Assembly (NCBI GenBank): GCA_030848925.1
Contig: JANFFA010000001.1
Coordinates: forward strand, 124,001-188,000
Reading direction: 5' to 3'
Origin: Rhodalgimonas zhirmunskyi
GTDB taxonomy: Bacteria; Pseudomonadota; Alphaproteobacteria; Rhodobacterales; Rhodobacteraceae
Length of the DNA: 64,000 nt
A program made the position numbers and the translations under genes. The notes beneath the pieces were generated by a model that was given only the letters and a program-made list of their open reading frames with translations, had not been told where the DNA came from and did no database searches. Below are positions 53,524-63,455 of this stretch, one piece after another; positions within the stretch are counted from its first letter, which is position 1; each line of letters opens with the position of its first letter.

Positions 53524-54871
53524 GCCCCCGGCGCGAAAGGGAAATGTATCGATCTGGCGCTATGCCAAATTGTTTCGACAGGATATCCTTTCGGCGCAGA
53601 AGGACACGCTTTATCGCGGCTGGATGGCCGAGTTCAAAACGCCGTTCTTCCGCTCGTTCCTGTGCAACCAGCCCAGCCTTGTCGACATCGTCCTGCGCGA
53701 ACGCCCCGACGATTTTCCCAAGTCCGACCGTATCCGTGAAGGCCTCGCCCCGCTTCTTGGCAATTCCGTGTTCGTCACCAATGGCGAGACGTGGAAACGT
53801 CAACGCCGCATCATCGACCCCGCGTTCGAGGGGGGACGGCTGAAAGACATCTTCCCGGCCATGTGGGATGCCGGGTTGTCTGCGGTCAACCGATTGGAAA
53901 CGCTTGCGAATAGCAAGCCGGTCGAGATCGAGGCACAGGCCAGCCACGCCGCCGCCGATGTGATCTTTCGCACGCTTTTCTCGATCCCGATCGAGAACGA
54001 AACCGCGTCCGCCGTCTTTGCCCGCTTCCGTGAACACCAGCGCGCGCAGCCGGTGCTAAACCTTGGCGCGTTGCTGCCCCTGCCACGCTGGTTTCCCCGG
54101 TTCCACAGCCGCCAGACACGAGAAACCGCCCGCGATATCCGTGCGTTGATCACCCAGCTGACGGAAGAGCGGATGGAGGCGATCAAGGCCGGCACTGCAC
54201 CCAACGATCTGGCCACCAAGATCATGACCACCGCCGACCCGGTGACCGGCGACACGTTCGACACCGAAGAGATGGTCGATCAGGTGGCGATCTTCTTCCT
54301 CGCAGGACACGAAACAAGCGCTTCTGCATTGGCTTGGGCGCTATATCTTCTGGCGCTTTACCCTGAATGGCAGGACCGGTTGGCCGAAGAGGCCGAGCGT
54401 GAGATAAACCCTGAAAATATATATTTCTCAACTATTTCCAAGCTGAAGCTTAGCCGGGATGTGTTTCGAGAAGCGCTGCGCCTTTACCCACCGGTGCCGA
54501 TGATGGTGCGCGAGGCGACCTGCCCGGAACATTTCCGCAATCGCGACGTGCCCAAAGGCAGTCAGATCGTTCTGAGCCCGTGGCATCTGCACCGTCATGA
54601 ACGACTTTGGGAGCGGCCAGATGAGTTCGATCCGGCCCGGTTCAAGACCGACAATGGCAAACAATGCTTACGCGAAGCCTATATCCCGTTCTCGGTCGGA
54701 CAGCGTGTCTGCCCCGGGGCGGGATTCGCGATGGTAGAAGGGCCGCTGCTGCTTTCGATGCTGCTGCGGGCCTATCGGTTCGAACGGGTGGAAGACCGGC
54801 CAGCCATGCCCGTCGCGCACCTGACGGTGCGCGGCAAGGATGGCATTTGGCTCAGGATATCAAAGCGTTGA
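53501..54871 (+). CDS. Cytochrome P450
   Basis: The 456-residue haem monooxygenase has the oxygen-binding helix AGHETSASALAWAL, the ExxR motif in FREALRLYPPVPMM, and the haem loop FSVGQRVCPGAGFAM with the ligand Cys404. The substrate is unknown; the long eukaryote-like (CYP4/CYP102-like) arrangement and the hydrolase partner suggest a fatty or other hydrophobic substrate. The start overlaps the hydrolase gene; ATG 53498 is equally possible. No dedicated ferredoxin or reductase is adjacent. Confidence 0.93.
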   Translation: MTSVLPPKPPARKGNVSIWRYAKLFRQDILSAQKDTLYRGWMAEFKTPFFRSFLCNQPSLVDIVLRERPDDFPKSDRIREGLAPLLGNSVFVTNGETWKRQRRIIDPAFEGGRLKDIFPAMWDAGLSAVNRLETLANSKPVEIEAQASHAAADVIFRTLFSIPIENETASAVFARFREHQRAQPVLNLGALLPLPRWFPRFHSRQTRETARDIRALITQLTEERMEAIKAGTAPNDLATKIMTTADPVTGDTFDTEEMVDQVAIFFLAGHETSASALAWALYLLALYPEWQDRLAEEAEREINPENIYFSTISKLKLSRDVFREALRLYPPVPMMVREATCPEHFRNRDVPKGSQIVLSPWHLHRHERLWERPDEFDPARFKTDNGKQCLREAYIPFSVGQRVCPGAGFAMVEGPLLLSMLLRAYRFERVEDRPAMPVAHLTVRGKDGIWLRISKR

Positions 54872-54881
54872 GGCGCGAACC

Positions 54882-55244
54882 TCAGGCGTTGGCGGCGCGG
54901 ATCTTCTCGGCGGCGTCCTTGTCGAAGGCCACGCCGTTGTCCTCGAAAAGCTGATCCAGCTCACCCGAGATAGTCATCTCGGTCACGATATCGCACCCGC
55001 CGACGAATTCACCCTTCACGTAAAGCTGGGGAATGGTGGGCCAGTCGGAATAGTCCTTGATGCCTGCGCGGATTTCATCATCGGCCAGCACGTTCACATC
55101 GGCGAAATCGACGCCCATGTAGTTCAGCACGCCCGCCACGCGCGAGGAGAAGCCGCATTGCGGCATGGTCTTGGTGCCTTTCATGTAAAGCACCACGTCG
55201 TTGGATTTGACGGTTTCTTCGATCCGGGTTTTTGCGTCGGTCAT
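54882..55244 (-). CDS. grxD: Monothiol glutaredoxin, Grx4/GrxD type
   Basis: The 120-residue protein has the CGFS active site in [14 protein letters not shown] and the glutathione-binding block [20 protein letters not shown]. It carries [2Fe-2S] clusters and partners with BolA, which is encoded 245 bp upstream on the same strand. Its start overlaps the stop of the small membrane-protein gene by four bases. Confidence 0.95.
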   Translation of the reverse strand: MTDAKTRIEETVKSNDVVLYMKGTKTMPQCGFSSRVAGVLNYMGVDFADVNVLADDEIRAGIKDYSDWPTIPQLYVKGEFVGGCDIVTEMTISGELDQLFEDNGVAFDKDAAEKIRAANA

Positions 55245-55477
55245 TGGGTCGTTCCTTTTCTGGGCGCCATGTATCTGGCGTAGTCTTCGGGATCGCGAGG
55301 GATCAGGCGCGGACGGGCGAAGCAGCCGCAATGGCTGCCCCAACTGGCGCTTAGCGTATGATCGACCACGATATGTTCTGCTTGATCCTGCACCTTGGCT
55401 GCCCACGCCCATTCCTGCCAAAGGCGCAGCGTGATGAGCGCGGCAATCAGGGCGAGAAGGGCGAAAAACAGTGTCAT
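55241..55477 (-). CDS. Small membrane protein between bolA and grxD
   Basis: The 78-residue protein has one N-terminal membrane helix (residues 2-21) and a soluble tail with [10 protein letters not shown]. It overlaps grxD in the ATGA pattern and starts 12 bp after bolA ends, so the three form one transcription unit. The function is unknown; the CxC may bind metal or an Fe-S cluster. Confidence 0.7.
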   Translation of the reverse strand: MTLFFALLALIAALITLRLWQEWAWAAKVQDQAEHIVVDHTLSASWGSHCGCFARPRLIPRDPEDYARYMAPRKGTTQ

Positions 55478-55489
55478 GTCAGGTGTTTG

Positions 55490-55726
55490 TCACTCCGGTG
55501 CGCGGGTTGTCAGGGCAAGGGCGTGCAAGTCGCCATCGGTGCCATCCATCTTACCTTTGAGGGCGGCGTAGACGGCACGCTGTTGCTGCACCCGGTTCTT
55601 GCCACGAAAGCTCTCATCCACGACCATGGCTGACATATGCACGCCATCGTTTCCTTCGACGACGATCTCGGCATCGGGGAAGGATTCGCGAAGGAGGTCT
55701 TCGAGTTCCTGTGCGTGAACGGCCAT
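55490..55726 (-). CDS. BolA family protein
   Basis: The 78-residue protein is a small BolA/IbaG-like fold: LEDLLRESFPDAEIVVEG, a helix-turn with VDESFRGKNRVQQQRAVYAAL. The conserved His residue in HALAL near the C-terminus is the usual cluster ligand. BolA and Grx4 form an Fe-S-linked complex in iron sensing and cluster delivery. Confidence 0.92.
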   Translation of the reverse strand: MAVHAQELEDLLRESFPDAEIVVEGNDGVHMSAMVVDESFRGKNRVQQQRAVYAALKGKMDGTDGDLHALALTTRAPE

Positions 55727-55838
55727 ATGAGTCTCCGTCTGGGGTTTGAGTATCGGTCAGGATTGAATTTATGGTCCTTGCAGGGGGCGTGCAAGGTGTG
55801 ACGGGGGCGCAAGGCGATAGATACGCAGGTAATGCGCC

Positions 55839-56339
55839 TTATCCGGCTTGCATGGCGTGAGGGCGCAAGGCCTGAAGGAACGCGCGGGCGCGCTGTGGCA
55901 GTGGGCCGCTGGCCAGCGTGGCGGCGCGGGCGGGGGTAAGCGGGGCGGTGATCTCGGCCATCAGGGCGGTCCGGGTGGCTTGTTCGGAAGGCGTGAGGGG
56001 AAGCCGGTCCGCCAGCGTCAGCAGTTCGAGCAGATCGTGCAGGCGTCGCACGTTCCCGAAGGTTTCGCTTTGAGCAGGAAGAAGCGTGGGGTTGTCGCGC
56101 CAGCTCTGCCCGTCAAAGAGCGCGATGGTGCGTTGCCCTGCGCCCCGGCAATCATAGGCGGTGCATCCGGAAAATCCCTGCGCATCAAGGCGTTCGTGGA
56201 TAGTGCAGCGATGGTGCGCAAGGTTCGGGCAGGGCAGGCCCGCAGGCTTGTCGAGGCCAAAGCGGGGCCCCTTGTCGAGCGCCAGCGCGACGCAACAGAG
56301 CGCCGCGCAGGCCGCGCAATCAGGGGTCAAGTCTGGCAT
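55839..56339 (-). CDS. Cysteine-rich metal-binding-type protein
   Basis: The 166-residue protein has an N-terminal pattern CAACAALCCVAL, then PCPNL, HHRCTIHERL and SGCTAYDCRGAGQ. It is a zinc/iron-binding Cys layout also found at the head of pentapeptide-repeat proteins. The C-terminal half is helical with no repeats. It lies 9 bp after purL on the same strand and so belongs to the same transcript. The function is unknown. Confidence 0.75.
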   Translation of the reverse strand: MPDLTPDCAACAALCCVALALDKGPRFGLDKPAGLPCPNLAHHRCTIHERLDAQGFSGCTAYDCRGAGQRTIALFDGQSWRDNPTLLPAQSETFGNVRRLHDLLELLTLADRLPLTPSEQATRTALMAEITAPLTPARAATLASGPLPQRARAFLQALRPHAMQAG

Positions 56340-56348
56340 TGATCGCTT

Positions 56349-58514
56349 TTAGCCCACCGCCTCTTCGAAGGCGCCACGGAAGAGCGCCGAAAGCTCGGCC
56401 AGGGGTGCTTCCGAGGTGCCGAATTTGACGGTATCGCCGGTGAAGCGGCCGACCGTAGTGATCGGAACACCGGCTTGACCTGCGGCGAGCATCAACGCCT
56501 CGGCCTGATCGAAATTGCAAGCGATGAGGTAGCGCGCCTGATCCTCGCCAAAGAGGTGCGCGGTATCGCTTTCTTCGATCACGACACCGGTTTCGCCCGC
56601 TTCGGCCATCTCGAAAGCGGCGAGTGCGAGGCCGCCGTCCGAAAGATCGGTGCAGGCCTTAATCAACGCTGCATTGGAACGGATGAAATCGCCGTGCCGC
56701 TTTTCGGCTTCAAGATCGACGGGCGGTGCATCGCCTTCGATCCGGTTGTAGACTACGGCCAGAAGGGCGGATTGGCCGAGGTGGCCCTTGGTTTCACCGA
56801 CTAGAAGCGCGACGTGCCCCTCGCGGGCCTGGCCGAGAATGGCTTCGTCCTCGGTCTTGATCAGGCCGACGGCAGCAATGGTGGGGGTGGGCAGGATCGG
56901 CTCGCCATCGGTTTCGTTGTAGAGCGAGACGTTGCCCGACACGATCGGCATGTCGAGCGCCTTAACCGCCGCGCCGATGCCTTTGATCGCGCCGACGAAC
57001 TGGCCCATGATGGTGGTCTTTTCGGGGTTACCGAAGTTGAGGTTGTCGGTGGTGGCGAGCGGCGTTGCCCCCACGGCGGTGAGGTTGCGATATGCCTCGG
57101 CCACGGCCTGTGCGCCGCCCATTTCCGGGTTGGCCTTGACGTAGCGCGGCGTCACGTCCGAGGTGAAGGCCAGCATCTTGCCGGTTTCATGCACGCGGGT
57201 AACGCCCGCGCCCAGACCCGGCGTGCGGATCGTGTCGGCCATGACCATGGTATCGTATTGCTCATAAATCCACTGCTTGGCCGCGTAATTGGGCGACCCG
57301 ATCAGCGCCTTGAGCCCGTCAATCGGATCGATGCCCGGCACGGAGGCGGGATCAAGCTGTTCGACGGCGGGTGTGGCCTCCCACGGGCGGTCGTATTCAG
57401 GCGCGCTGCCGGAAAGGGTGGCCAGCGGCAGGTCGGCCTTCACTTCGTTGCCATGCAGGATGAGGAAGCGATCTTCGGCGATGGTTTCGCCGACGATGGC
57501 GAAGTCGAGATCCCACTTTTCGAACACCGCACGCGCCTCGGCCTCTTTCGAGGGGTCGAGGACCATGAGCATGCGTTCCTGGCTTTCCGAGAGCATCATC
57601 TCGTAGGCGGTCATGTTCTCTTCGCGCTGGGGCACGTCATCGAGTTGCAGCTTCACACCGAGGCCGCCCTTGTCGCCCATTTCGACCGCAGAACAGGTGA
57701 GGCCAGCCGCGCCCATGTCCTGGATCGAGATCACGGCGCCGGTTTTCATCAGCTCCAGCGTGGCTTCCATCAGGCGCTTTTCGGTGAAGGGGTCGCCGAC
57801 CTGAACGGTGGGGCGCTTTTCCTCGATGGTCTCGTCGAATTCGGCGCTGGCCATGGTGGCCCCGCCGACGCCATCGCGACCCGTCTTGGCCCCGAGGTAG
57901 ACCACCGGCATGCCGACGCCAGAGGCCGCCGAGTAGAAAATCTTGTCTGCATCCGCCAGACCTGCGGCAAAAGCATTGACGAGGCAGTTGCCATTATAGG
58001 CCGGATCGAAGCGCACTTCGCCGCCCACGGTGGGCACGCCGAAACAGTTGCCGTAACCGCCGATGCCCTCGACAACGCCATGCACCAGTTGGCGCGTCTT
58101 GGGGTGGCCCACTTCGCCGAACGACAGCGAGTTCATCGCCGCGATCGGGCGCGCGCCCATTGTGAACACGTCGCGCAGGATGCCACCGACGCCGGTTGCA
58201 GCACCTTGGTAGGGTTCGATGTAAGAGGGGTGGTTGTGGCTTTCCATCTTGAAGATCACGGCCTGATTGTCGCCGATATCGACGACGCCCGCGTTTTCGC
58301 CGGGGCCACAGATTACCTGCGGGCCTTCGGTGGGCAGGGTGCGCAGCCACTTCTTCGAGGATTTATAAGAGCAATGCTCGTTCCACATTGCCGAGAAGAT
58401 GCCGAGTTCGGTGAATGTCGGTTCGCGACCGATGATCTCAAGAATACGGTCATATTCATCGGGGCTGAGCCCGTGGGCTTCGATCAGCTCTTTGGTGATG
58501 GCTGGTTCGGTCAT
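56349..58514 (-). CDS. purL: FGAM synthase large subunit PurL
   Basis: The 721-residue ATP-dependent subunit has [14 protein letters not shown] near the N-terminus, the AIR-synthase core [23 protein letters not shown] text and [15 protein letters not shown]. It forms the enzyme with PurS and PurQ, which here are about 16 kb away. The length is normal. bolA and grxD downstream on the same strand make a conserved roseobacter neighbourhood. Confidence 0.97.
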   Translation of the reverse strand: MTEPAITKELIEAHGLSPDEYDRILEIIGREPTFTELGIFSAMWNEHCSYKSSKKWLRTLPTEGPQVICGPGENAGVVDIGDNQAVIFKMESHNHPSYIEPYQGAATGVGGILRDVFTMGARPIAAMNSLSFGEVGHPKTRQLVHGVVEGIGGYGNCFGVPTVGGEVRFDPAYNGNCLVNAFAAGLADADKIFYSAASGVGMPVVYLGAKTGRDGVGGATMASAEFDETIEEKRPTVQVGDPFTEKRLMEATLELMKTGAVISIQDMGAAGLTCSAVEMGDKGGLGVKLQLDDVPQREENMTAYEMMLSESQERMLMVLDPSKEAEARAVFEKWDLDFAIVGETIAEDRFLILHGNEVKADLPLATLSGSAPEYDRPWEATPAVEQLDPASVPGIDPIDGLKALIGSPNYAAKQWIYEQYDTMVMADTIRTPGLGAGVTRVHETGKMLAFTSDVTPRYVKANPEMGGAQAVAEAYRNLTAVGATPLATTDNLNFGNPEKTTIMGQFVGAIKGIGAAVKALDMPIVSGNVSLYNETDGEPILPTPTIAAVGLIKTEDEAILGQAREGHVALLVGETKGHLGQSALLAVVYNRIEGDAPPVDLEAEKRHGDFIRSNAALIKACTDLSDGGLALAAFEMAEAGETGVVIEESDTAHLFGEDQARYLIACNFDQAEALMLAAGQAGVPITTVGRFTGDTVKFGTSEAPLAELSALFRGAFEEAVG

Positions 58515-58856
58515 TCTTCGCGTCCCCCGTAGTCGTGCCCCTGAAAGGCCTCGGCCCGCTATGGCAGCGGCGGTGCGGCCTCGATTGTCGCCTGTCTCTT
58601 AGTGCAAGGGGGCGTGGCATGGAAGAGGCAAGGCAGGGTCGTGAACAATGCGCCCCCAGTCTATCCGGACGAAAGGCGCGTTAGCCAAAAAAAAGGCCGA
58701 GCACTAAGCTCGGCCGAAGTCCAACAGGGAGGTATGAAAGTGATGCGCGTTTAAGCAAGCATCGCCTTCATGCGTCCAGATAGGCAGCAGTTTAAAAACG
58801 ATCAAGGCGCATTATGCCGCAACTGCAACATGACAGCCATGCGCTGAGCGCATAGC
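58515..58856. other. 342-bp gap between purL and lysR genes
   Basis: It contains the purL promoter region on its left, the lysR terminator (58691-58715) and, further right, AT-richer noncoding sequence. A six-codon plus-strand frame at 58734 after GGGAGGT was seen and not accepted. Confidence 0.55.
58687..58715 (-). terminator. Terminator of the LysR-type gene
   Basis: GGCCGAGC pairs with GCTCGGCC around a five-base loop. On the minus strand it is followed by TTTTTTTT. It lies 142 bp beyond the lysR stop. Confidence 0.8.
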
Positions 58857-59774
58857 TTAGTTGTCTAGTTTCTCAAGTGCCTGTTTTTTAACTTGTTTCC
58901 GATAGTTGACGATCTCGTCTTGCACGAAATCACGAAATGCGCCGATGCGTTTCGATTGCCGAAGCTCTTCAGGAAAGGCGAGGAAAACGGGGATCTCACC
59001 CGACTCTGTATCCTCGAGCACACGAACGAGATTCGGTGTGTCGTTGATGATGTAGTCCGGCAGCACCCCAATGCCGAGATCGTTGAGCACGGCTTGCAGC
59101 ACGCCAAAGTAATTGTTCACCGTCAGGGTCGAAGGGATGTCATAGCTAAGCAAATGCTGCACAAGCGATGCGGCGGCACCCACTTGGGCGGAGCTGACGT
59201 TCATGCAGATCAGGCGATGATCGTGCAAATCCTCAAGCGTTTCCGGAGTGCCGTGACGGGCAAGGTAACCGGGCGTGGCATAAAGGCGCATCCGCACCGC
59301 CATAAGCCTTTTGCGGATCAGGTCCGCCTGTGAGGGCTCTTTCATCCGGATGGCGACGTCGGCCTCGCGCATGGGCAGGTCGAGCACGCGTTCTTCGAGC
59401 ATGAGATCGATCTTCAGGTCTGGATACTTTTCGTAAAGCCGGGGAAGCCGAGGGGCGAGCCAGAGCGTACCAAAGCCGGTGGTGGTGGTGACGCGAAGTT
59501 CACCGAACACCTCTTCCTCACTATCGCGGATGCGAGCCGTTGCGGTTTCCAGCCGTTTGATCATCGCCCGGGTGGCGTCAAACAGCAATTCACCCTGTTC
59601 GGTGAGAATCAGGCCGCGTGCGTGGCGGTGGAAAAGCGTGGTGTTGAGCGCTTCTTCCAGCGCGCGGATCTGGCGCGACACGGCAGATTGACTGAGATGT
59701 AGCAATTCACCTGCATGGGTGAGGCTGCCTGCATCGGCCACCGAATGAAAGATTCTGAGCTTATCCCAATCCAT
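58857..59774 (-). CDS. LysR-type transcriptional regulator
   Basis: The 305-residue regulator has the N-terminal winged helix-turn-helix KLRIFHSVADAGSLTHAGE with LSQSAVSRQIRALEEAL. A two-lobe effector domain follows. It is divergent from the indolepyruvate ferredoxin oxidoreductase gene with a shared 171-bp control region containing a T-N11-A dyad, so it most likely controls that gene. The start at 59774 (MDWDKLRIFHSV) is standard for the family. Confidence 0.95.
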   Translation of the reverse strand: MDWDKLRIFHSVADAGSLTHAGELLHLSQSAVSRQIRALEEALNTTLFHRHARGLILTEQGELLFDATRAMIKRLETATARIRDSEEEVFGELRVTTTTGFGTLWLAPRLPRLYEKYPDLKIDLMLEERVLDLPMREADVAIRMKEPSQADLIRKRLMAVRMRLYATPGYLARHGTPETLEDLHDHRLICMNVSSAQVGAAASLVQHLLSYDIPSTLTVNNYFGVLQAVLNDLGIGVLPDYIINDTPNLVRVLEDTESGEIPVFLAFPEELRQSKRIGAFRDFVQDEIVNYRKQVKKQALEKLDN

Positions 59775-59839
59775 ACTGATAACTTTCCGTTTGCCTTGGC
59801 CATTCTGGCGCAATCTAAGGAATACTATACCCTGCGTTC

Positions 59840-59877
59840 ATCAAACGCTGCGTTACCGTAACAAAAAAATGTTTGAT
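59840..59877. promoter_or_regulatory. Inverted repeat and nested palindrome in the lysR/ior control region
   Basis: ATCAAAC at 59840-59846 and GTTTGAT at 59871-59877 form a perfect inverted repeat. Between them lies the palindrome GTTACCGTAAC at 59852-59862. Confidence 0.5.
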
Positions 59878-59896
59878 AGGTCAAAAGCTATGACCT
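59878..59896. promoter_or_regulatory. LysR-type T-N11-A operator candidate
   Basis: AGGTCA, seven bases, TGACCT: a perfect dyad containing T-N11-A (T59881, A59893). A possible -10 for the oxidoreductase gene (TATATT, 59907-59912) lies just downstream, so the regulator could contact RNA polymerase from here. Confidence 0.65.
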
Positions 59897-59945
59897 TAAA
59901 CTGGCCTATATTACTGAAATAGCCGAGGCCGAGGGGAGACGCGCC

Positions 59946-62900
59946 ATGAGCAAGCATCAAGTCACATTGCAGGACAGATACGATCTTGAAAAGAGATCGG
60001 TACTTCTGAACGGCACGCAGGCACTTGTCCGTCTGATGCTTGCGCAAAAGATGCGTGACCAGGAGGCCGGGCTGAATACCGCTGGCTACGTCACCGGCTA
60101 TCGTGGTTCGCCATTGGGGGCGGTCGATATGCAGATGGGCCGGGCCGAAGGCATCCTGACCGAGCACGACGTGAAATTCGAAGCCGGGCTGAACGAAGAC
60201 CTTGCTGCCACCGCGATGTGGGGAAGCCAGCAGGCGGAATTGCGCGGCGAAGGCAAATTCGACGGTGTCTTTGGTCTTTGGTATGGCAAGGGGCCGGGGG
60301 TCGATCGCACTGGCGATGTGATGCGCCATGCGAACATGGCCGGGTCGTCAAAGCATGGCGGCGTGATCATGGCCATGGGTGATGACCACACCGGTGAATC
60401 GAGCACCGTCTTGCACCAGAGCGAATGGGCGATGGTGGATACCTATATGCCGGTGGTCAGTCCCGCCGGGGTGCAGGAAATCCTTGATTACGGCATCTAT
60501 GCCTATGGGCTTAGCCGATTTGCCGGTGTCTGGGTGGGCCTCAAGGTGATGAAGGACACGATCGAGGCGACGGCCGTTGTCGATGGCGATCCGCACCGTG
60601 TTCAACTGGTCGAACCCGAGTTTGAAATGCCCGAGGGCGGTCTCAACATTCGGCTGGTGGATGATCGGATTGAACAAGAGGCGCGGTTGATCGACTACAA
60701 GCGCAATGCCGCCGAGGCCTATGCCCATGCCAACAAGATCGACAAACGCGTCTGGGGCAAGCCCGGTGCCAAGATCGGTTTGGTGAGCCATGGCAAGAAC
60801 TGGCTTGATCTTGAACATGCGCTGGCCCTTCTGGGCATTGACGAGGCCGAGGCCGAGCGGCTTGGCATCACCACCTACAAGGTTGGTCAAGTCTGGCCGC
60901 TTGATATGCGCGGCTTCAACGAGTGGGCCGATGGGCTCGACCTGATCATCGTGGTCGAAGAGAAGCGCAAGCTTCTGGAAGTGCAAATCAAGGAAGCGCT
61001 GTTCGACAACCGCAAGGGCCGGCGCGTCTATGGCTGGCGCAAGGGAACGATGACCGGAGAAGAGCTTTTCCCGGTGAAATGGGCGCTTGATCCGGTGATG
61101 ATTGCCGAGAAACTAGGCAATATCCTGATCGAAGAGGGCCGCGATACCGACGGCATCAAGGCGGGTCTTGCCGAATTGACGGCCGTGAAGAGCAACGACA
61201 ACGCCGAAGAAATCGCCTCGCGGCTTGCCTATTTCTGCTCGGGCTGTCCGCACAACACCAGCACCAAGGTGCCGGAAGGGTCGCGTGCCTATGCTGGGAT
61301 CGGCTGTCACTTCATGGTGCAGTGGATGGAGCGCGATACGCTGGGCTTTACCCATATGGGGGGCGAGGGCGCGAACTGGATCGGCGAGGCGCCGTTCTCG
61401 AAAACCGAGCATGTGTTCCAGAACCTTGGCGATGGCACCTATAACCACTCGGGCCTGCAGGCCATCCGCGCGGCCATCGCTGCGGGGACCAACATCACTT
61501 ACAAGGTGCTGTTCAACGATGCGGTTGCCATGACCGGTGGCCAAACCCATGAAGGCGGGCTTTCGGCGCAGCAGATTGCGCGCGAACTCAAGGCGTTTGG
61601 AATTGAAAATGTGGCGCTTGTCTATGACGATAAGGAGGGGATCGACCTTTCGTCCTTCCCATCGAACATCGAGAAGCATGAGCGCGCCGAACTGGATGCG
61701 GTTCAGAAAAGATACGCCAAATACAAGGGTGTATCGGCCATTCTTTATGTGCAGACCTGTGCCGCCGAAAAGCGCCGCCGGCGCAAGCGTGGCACTTTCC
61801 CGGATATCGACAAGCGGGTGTTCATCAATACTGATGTCTGCGAGGGCTGCGGCGATTGTGGGGTGCAGTCGAACTGCGTCTCGATCGTGCCGGTGGAAAC
61901 CGAACTTGGCCGCAAGCGAGCGATCGACCAATCGTCGTGCAACAAGGATTTCTCTTGCCTCAAGGGGTTCTGCCCCAGCTTCGTGACGCTGGAGGGCGCG
62001 CAGGTCAGAAAAGAGGCTACGACCGAGCTTGACCTGCCGAACCTGCCCGCGCCGACGCTGCCTGCGATCAATGGCACCCATAACGTGGTGATCACCGGGG
62101 TTGGCGGCACGGGGGTCGTGACCATCGGCGCAGTTCTGGCGCAGGCGGCGCAGATCGACGGGCTGGGCGCCGGGATGATGGAAATGGCCGGTCTGGCGCA
62201 GAAGGGCGGCGCGGTGCATATCCACGTCCGTCTGGCCCAGAAGCCCGAGGATATCACCGCCGTGCGCGTGGCCACTGGCGAATGCGATGCACTGATCGGG
62301 GGGGATCTGGTTGTTTCGGCGGGGGCCAAGACACTGGGCCTCACCAGCACGGGGCGTACTGGCGCCGTGGTCAACAGCCACGAGATCATCACCGGCGAAT
62401 TCACCCGCCATACCGAGTTCACGATCCCGACCGACCGGCTGGAACTGCAACTTCAGGCGCGTCTGCGTGAGGGGTTGCACCTGTTCGATGCCTCGGAACT
62501 GGCGCGGATCTCGTTGGGAGACAGTATCTTCTCCAACATGATGATCTTTGGCGGCGCGTGGCAGGCGGGGCTTGTTCCGGTGAGCCATGAGGCGATCACC
62601 GATGCCATCCGCCTCAACGGGGCGGCGGTCGAGCGTAACCTGCGCGCCTTCGAGATCGGCCGTTGGGCGGTGTTGCACCCGGAAGAGGTGGCAAAGTTGA
62701 TGCAGCCTTCGGTGGTGCAGATGCCCAAGACGCTGGACGAGAAGATCACCTATCGTGCGGATCACCTGAAGGCCTATCAAAACGGTCGGTTGGCGAAAAA
62801 ATATCGCAAGCTGGTGGAAGGCGTGGGCGATGCGCGCCTGAAAGAGGCCGTGGCGAAGGGCTATCACAAGGTCTTGGCCTACAAGGACGAATACGAGGTG

Positions 62901-63356
62901 GCCCGTTTGCATCGCGAGACTCGCAAAAAGGCCGAGGCGCAGTTCGAGGGCGATTTCAAGATGTCCTATCACATGGCACCGCCGGTCCTTTCCAAGGAGG
63001 GCAGTGATGGCCGCCCGAAGAAGCGCGAATTCGGCCCGGGCATGGGCCGCTGGTTGAACCTGTTGGCGCGGATGAAGGGCCTGCGCGGTACGGCGTTCGA
63101 TCCGTTCGGACGGACGGAAGAGCGCAAGATGGAGCGCGACCTGATCACCCAATACGAGGCCGATATGGCCGAGTGGCTGCCGCGCGCGACATCCGAGAAC
63201 ATGGATCACATCGTTGCGCTGGCCGAATTGCCGCTTTCGATCCGTGGGTTCGGCCCGGTCAAACAGGCCAACGCCGAGAAGGCCGCAAAGCGCCGTGAAG
63301 AAATCCTTGCCGTTCTGAAGGGCGGCGCGGCACCGGCACGGCAGGCGGCCGAATAA
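59946..63356 (+). CDS. Indolepyruvate ferredoxin oxidoreductase, fused alpha-beta form
   Basis: The 1136-residue enzyme joins thiamine-diphosphate, iron-sulfur and gamma-type domains. Thiamine diphosphate binding is in NLGDGTYNHSGLQAIRAA and FNDAVAMTGGQTHEGG. The iron-sulfur site has DVCEGCGDCGVQSNC (about residues 629-645) and CNKDFSCLKGFC. The C-terminal gamma domain starts near 705 with VITGVGGTGVVTIG. It should decarboxylate aryl-pyruvates from aromatic amino acids to acyl-CoA and pass electrons to ferredoxin. The fused form with a short LysR-linked promoter is common in alphaproteobacteria. Substrate range is inferred. Confidence 0.95.
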   Translation: MSKHQVTLQDRYDLEKRSVLLNGTQALVRLMLAQKMRDQEAGLNTAGYVTGYRGSPLGAVDMQMGRAEGILTEHDVKFEAGLNEDLAATAMWGSQQAELRGEGKFDGVFGLWYGKGPGVDRTGDVMRHANMAGSSKHGGVIMAMGDDHTGESSTVLHQSEWAMVDTYMPVVSPAGVQEILDYGIYAYGLSRFAGVWVGLKVMKDTIEATAVVDGDPHRVQLVEPEFEMPEGGLNIRLVDDRIEQEARLIDYKRNAAEAYAHANKIDKRVWGKPGAKIGLVSHGKNWLDLEHALALLGIDEAEAERLGITTYKVGQVWPLDMRGFNEWADGLDLIIVVEEKRKLLEVQIKEALFDNRKGRRVYGWRKGTMTGEELFPVKWALDPVMIAEKLGNILIEEGRDTDGIKAGLAELTAVKSNDNAEEIASRLAYFCSGCPHNTSTKVPEGSRAYAGIGCHFMVQWMERDTLGFTHMGGEGANWIGEAPFSKTEHVFQNLGDGTYNHSGLQAIRAAIAAGTNITYKVLFNDAVAMTGGQTHEGGLSAQQIARELKAFGIENVALVYDDKEGIDLSSFPSNIEKHERAELDAVQKRYAKYKGVSAILYVQTCAAEKRRRRKRGTFPDIDKRVFINTDVCEGCGDCGVQSNCVSIVPVETELGRKRAIDQSSCNKDFSCLKGFCPSFVTLEGAQVRKEATTELDLPNLPAPTLPAINGTHNVVITGVGGTGVVTIGAVLAQAAQIDGLGAGMMEMAGLAQKGGAVHIHVRLAQKPEDITAVRVATGECDALIGGDLVVSAGAKTLGLTSTGRTGAVVNSHEIITGEFTRHTEFTIPTDRLELQLQARLREGLHLFDASELARISLGDSIFSNMMIFGGAWQAGLVPVSHEAITDAIRLNGAAVERNLRAFEIGRWAVLHPEEVAKLMQPSVVQMPKTLDEKITYRADHLKAYQNGRLAKKYRKLVEGVGDARLKEAVAKGYHKVLAYKDEYEVARLHRETRKKAEAQFEGDFKMSYHMAPPVLSKEGSDGRPKKREFGPGMGRWLNLLARMKGLRGTAFDPFGRTEERKMERDLITQYEADMAEWLPRATSENMDHIVALAELPLSIRGFGPVKQANAEKAAKRREEILAVLKGGAAPARQAAE

Positions 63357-63363
63357 AACAGGA

Positions 63364-63398
63364 ATGACGCTGTCGTGAGATGTTCATGACAGCGTCAT
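63364..63398. repeat. Perfect 11-bp inverted repeat after the oxidoreductase gene
   Basis: ATGACGCTGTC at 63364-63374 pairs with GACAGCGTCAT at 63388-63398 around a 13-base loop. There is no T-run, so it is a weak terminator candidate or an operator of the next gene. Confidence 0.55.
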
Positions 63399-63455
63399 GT
63401 TACCGGCGCATACCCTTCGCAAAGGGGCGTAAGGCCCGCGAAGAGCAACACGACC

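Noticed and set aside
58734..58754. Six-codon frame (MKVMRV) after GGGAGGT
   Set aside because: The Shine-Dalgarno-like run touches the ATG, too close for initiation, and there is no downstream plus-strand gene that it could lead.
61113..63209. 698-codon open frame opposite the indolepyruvate oxidoreductase
   Set aside because: Shadow of a strongly supported gene, with no motif and no ribosome binding site.
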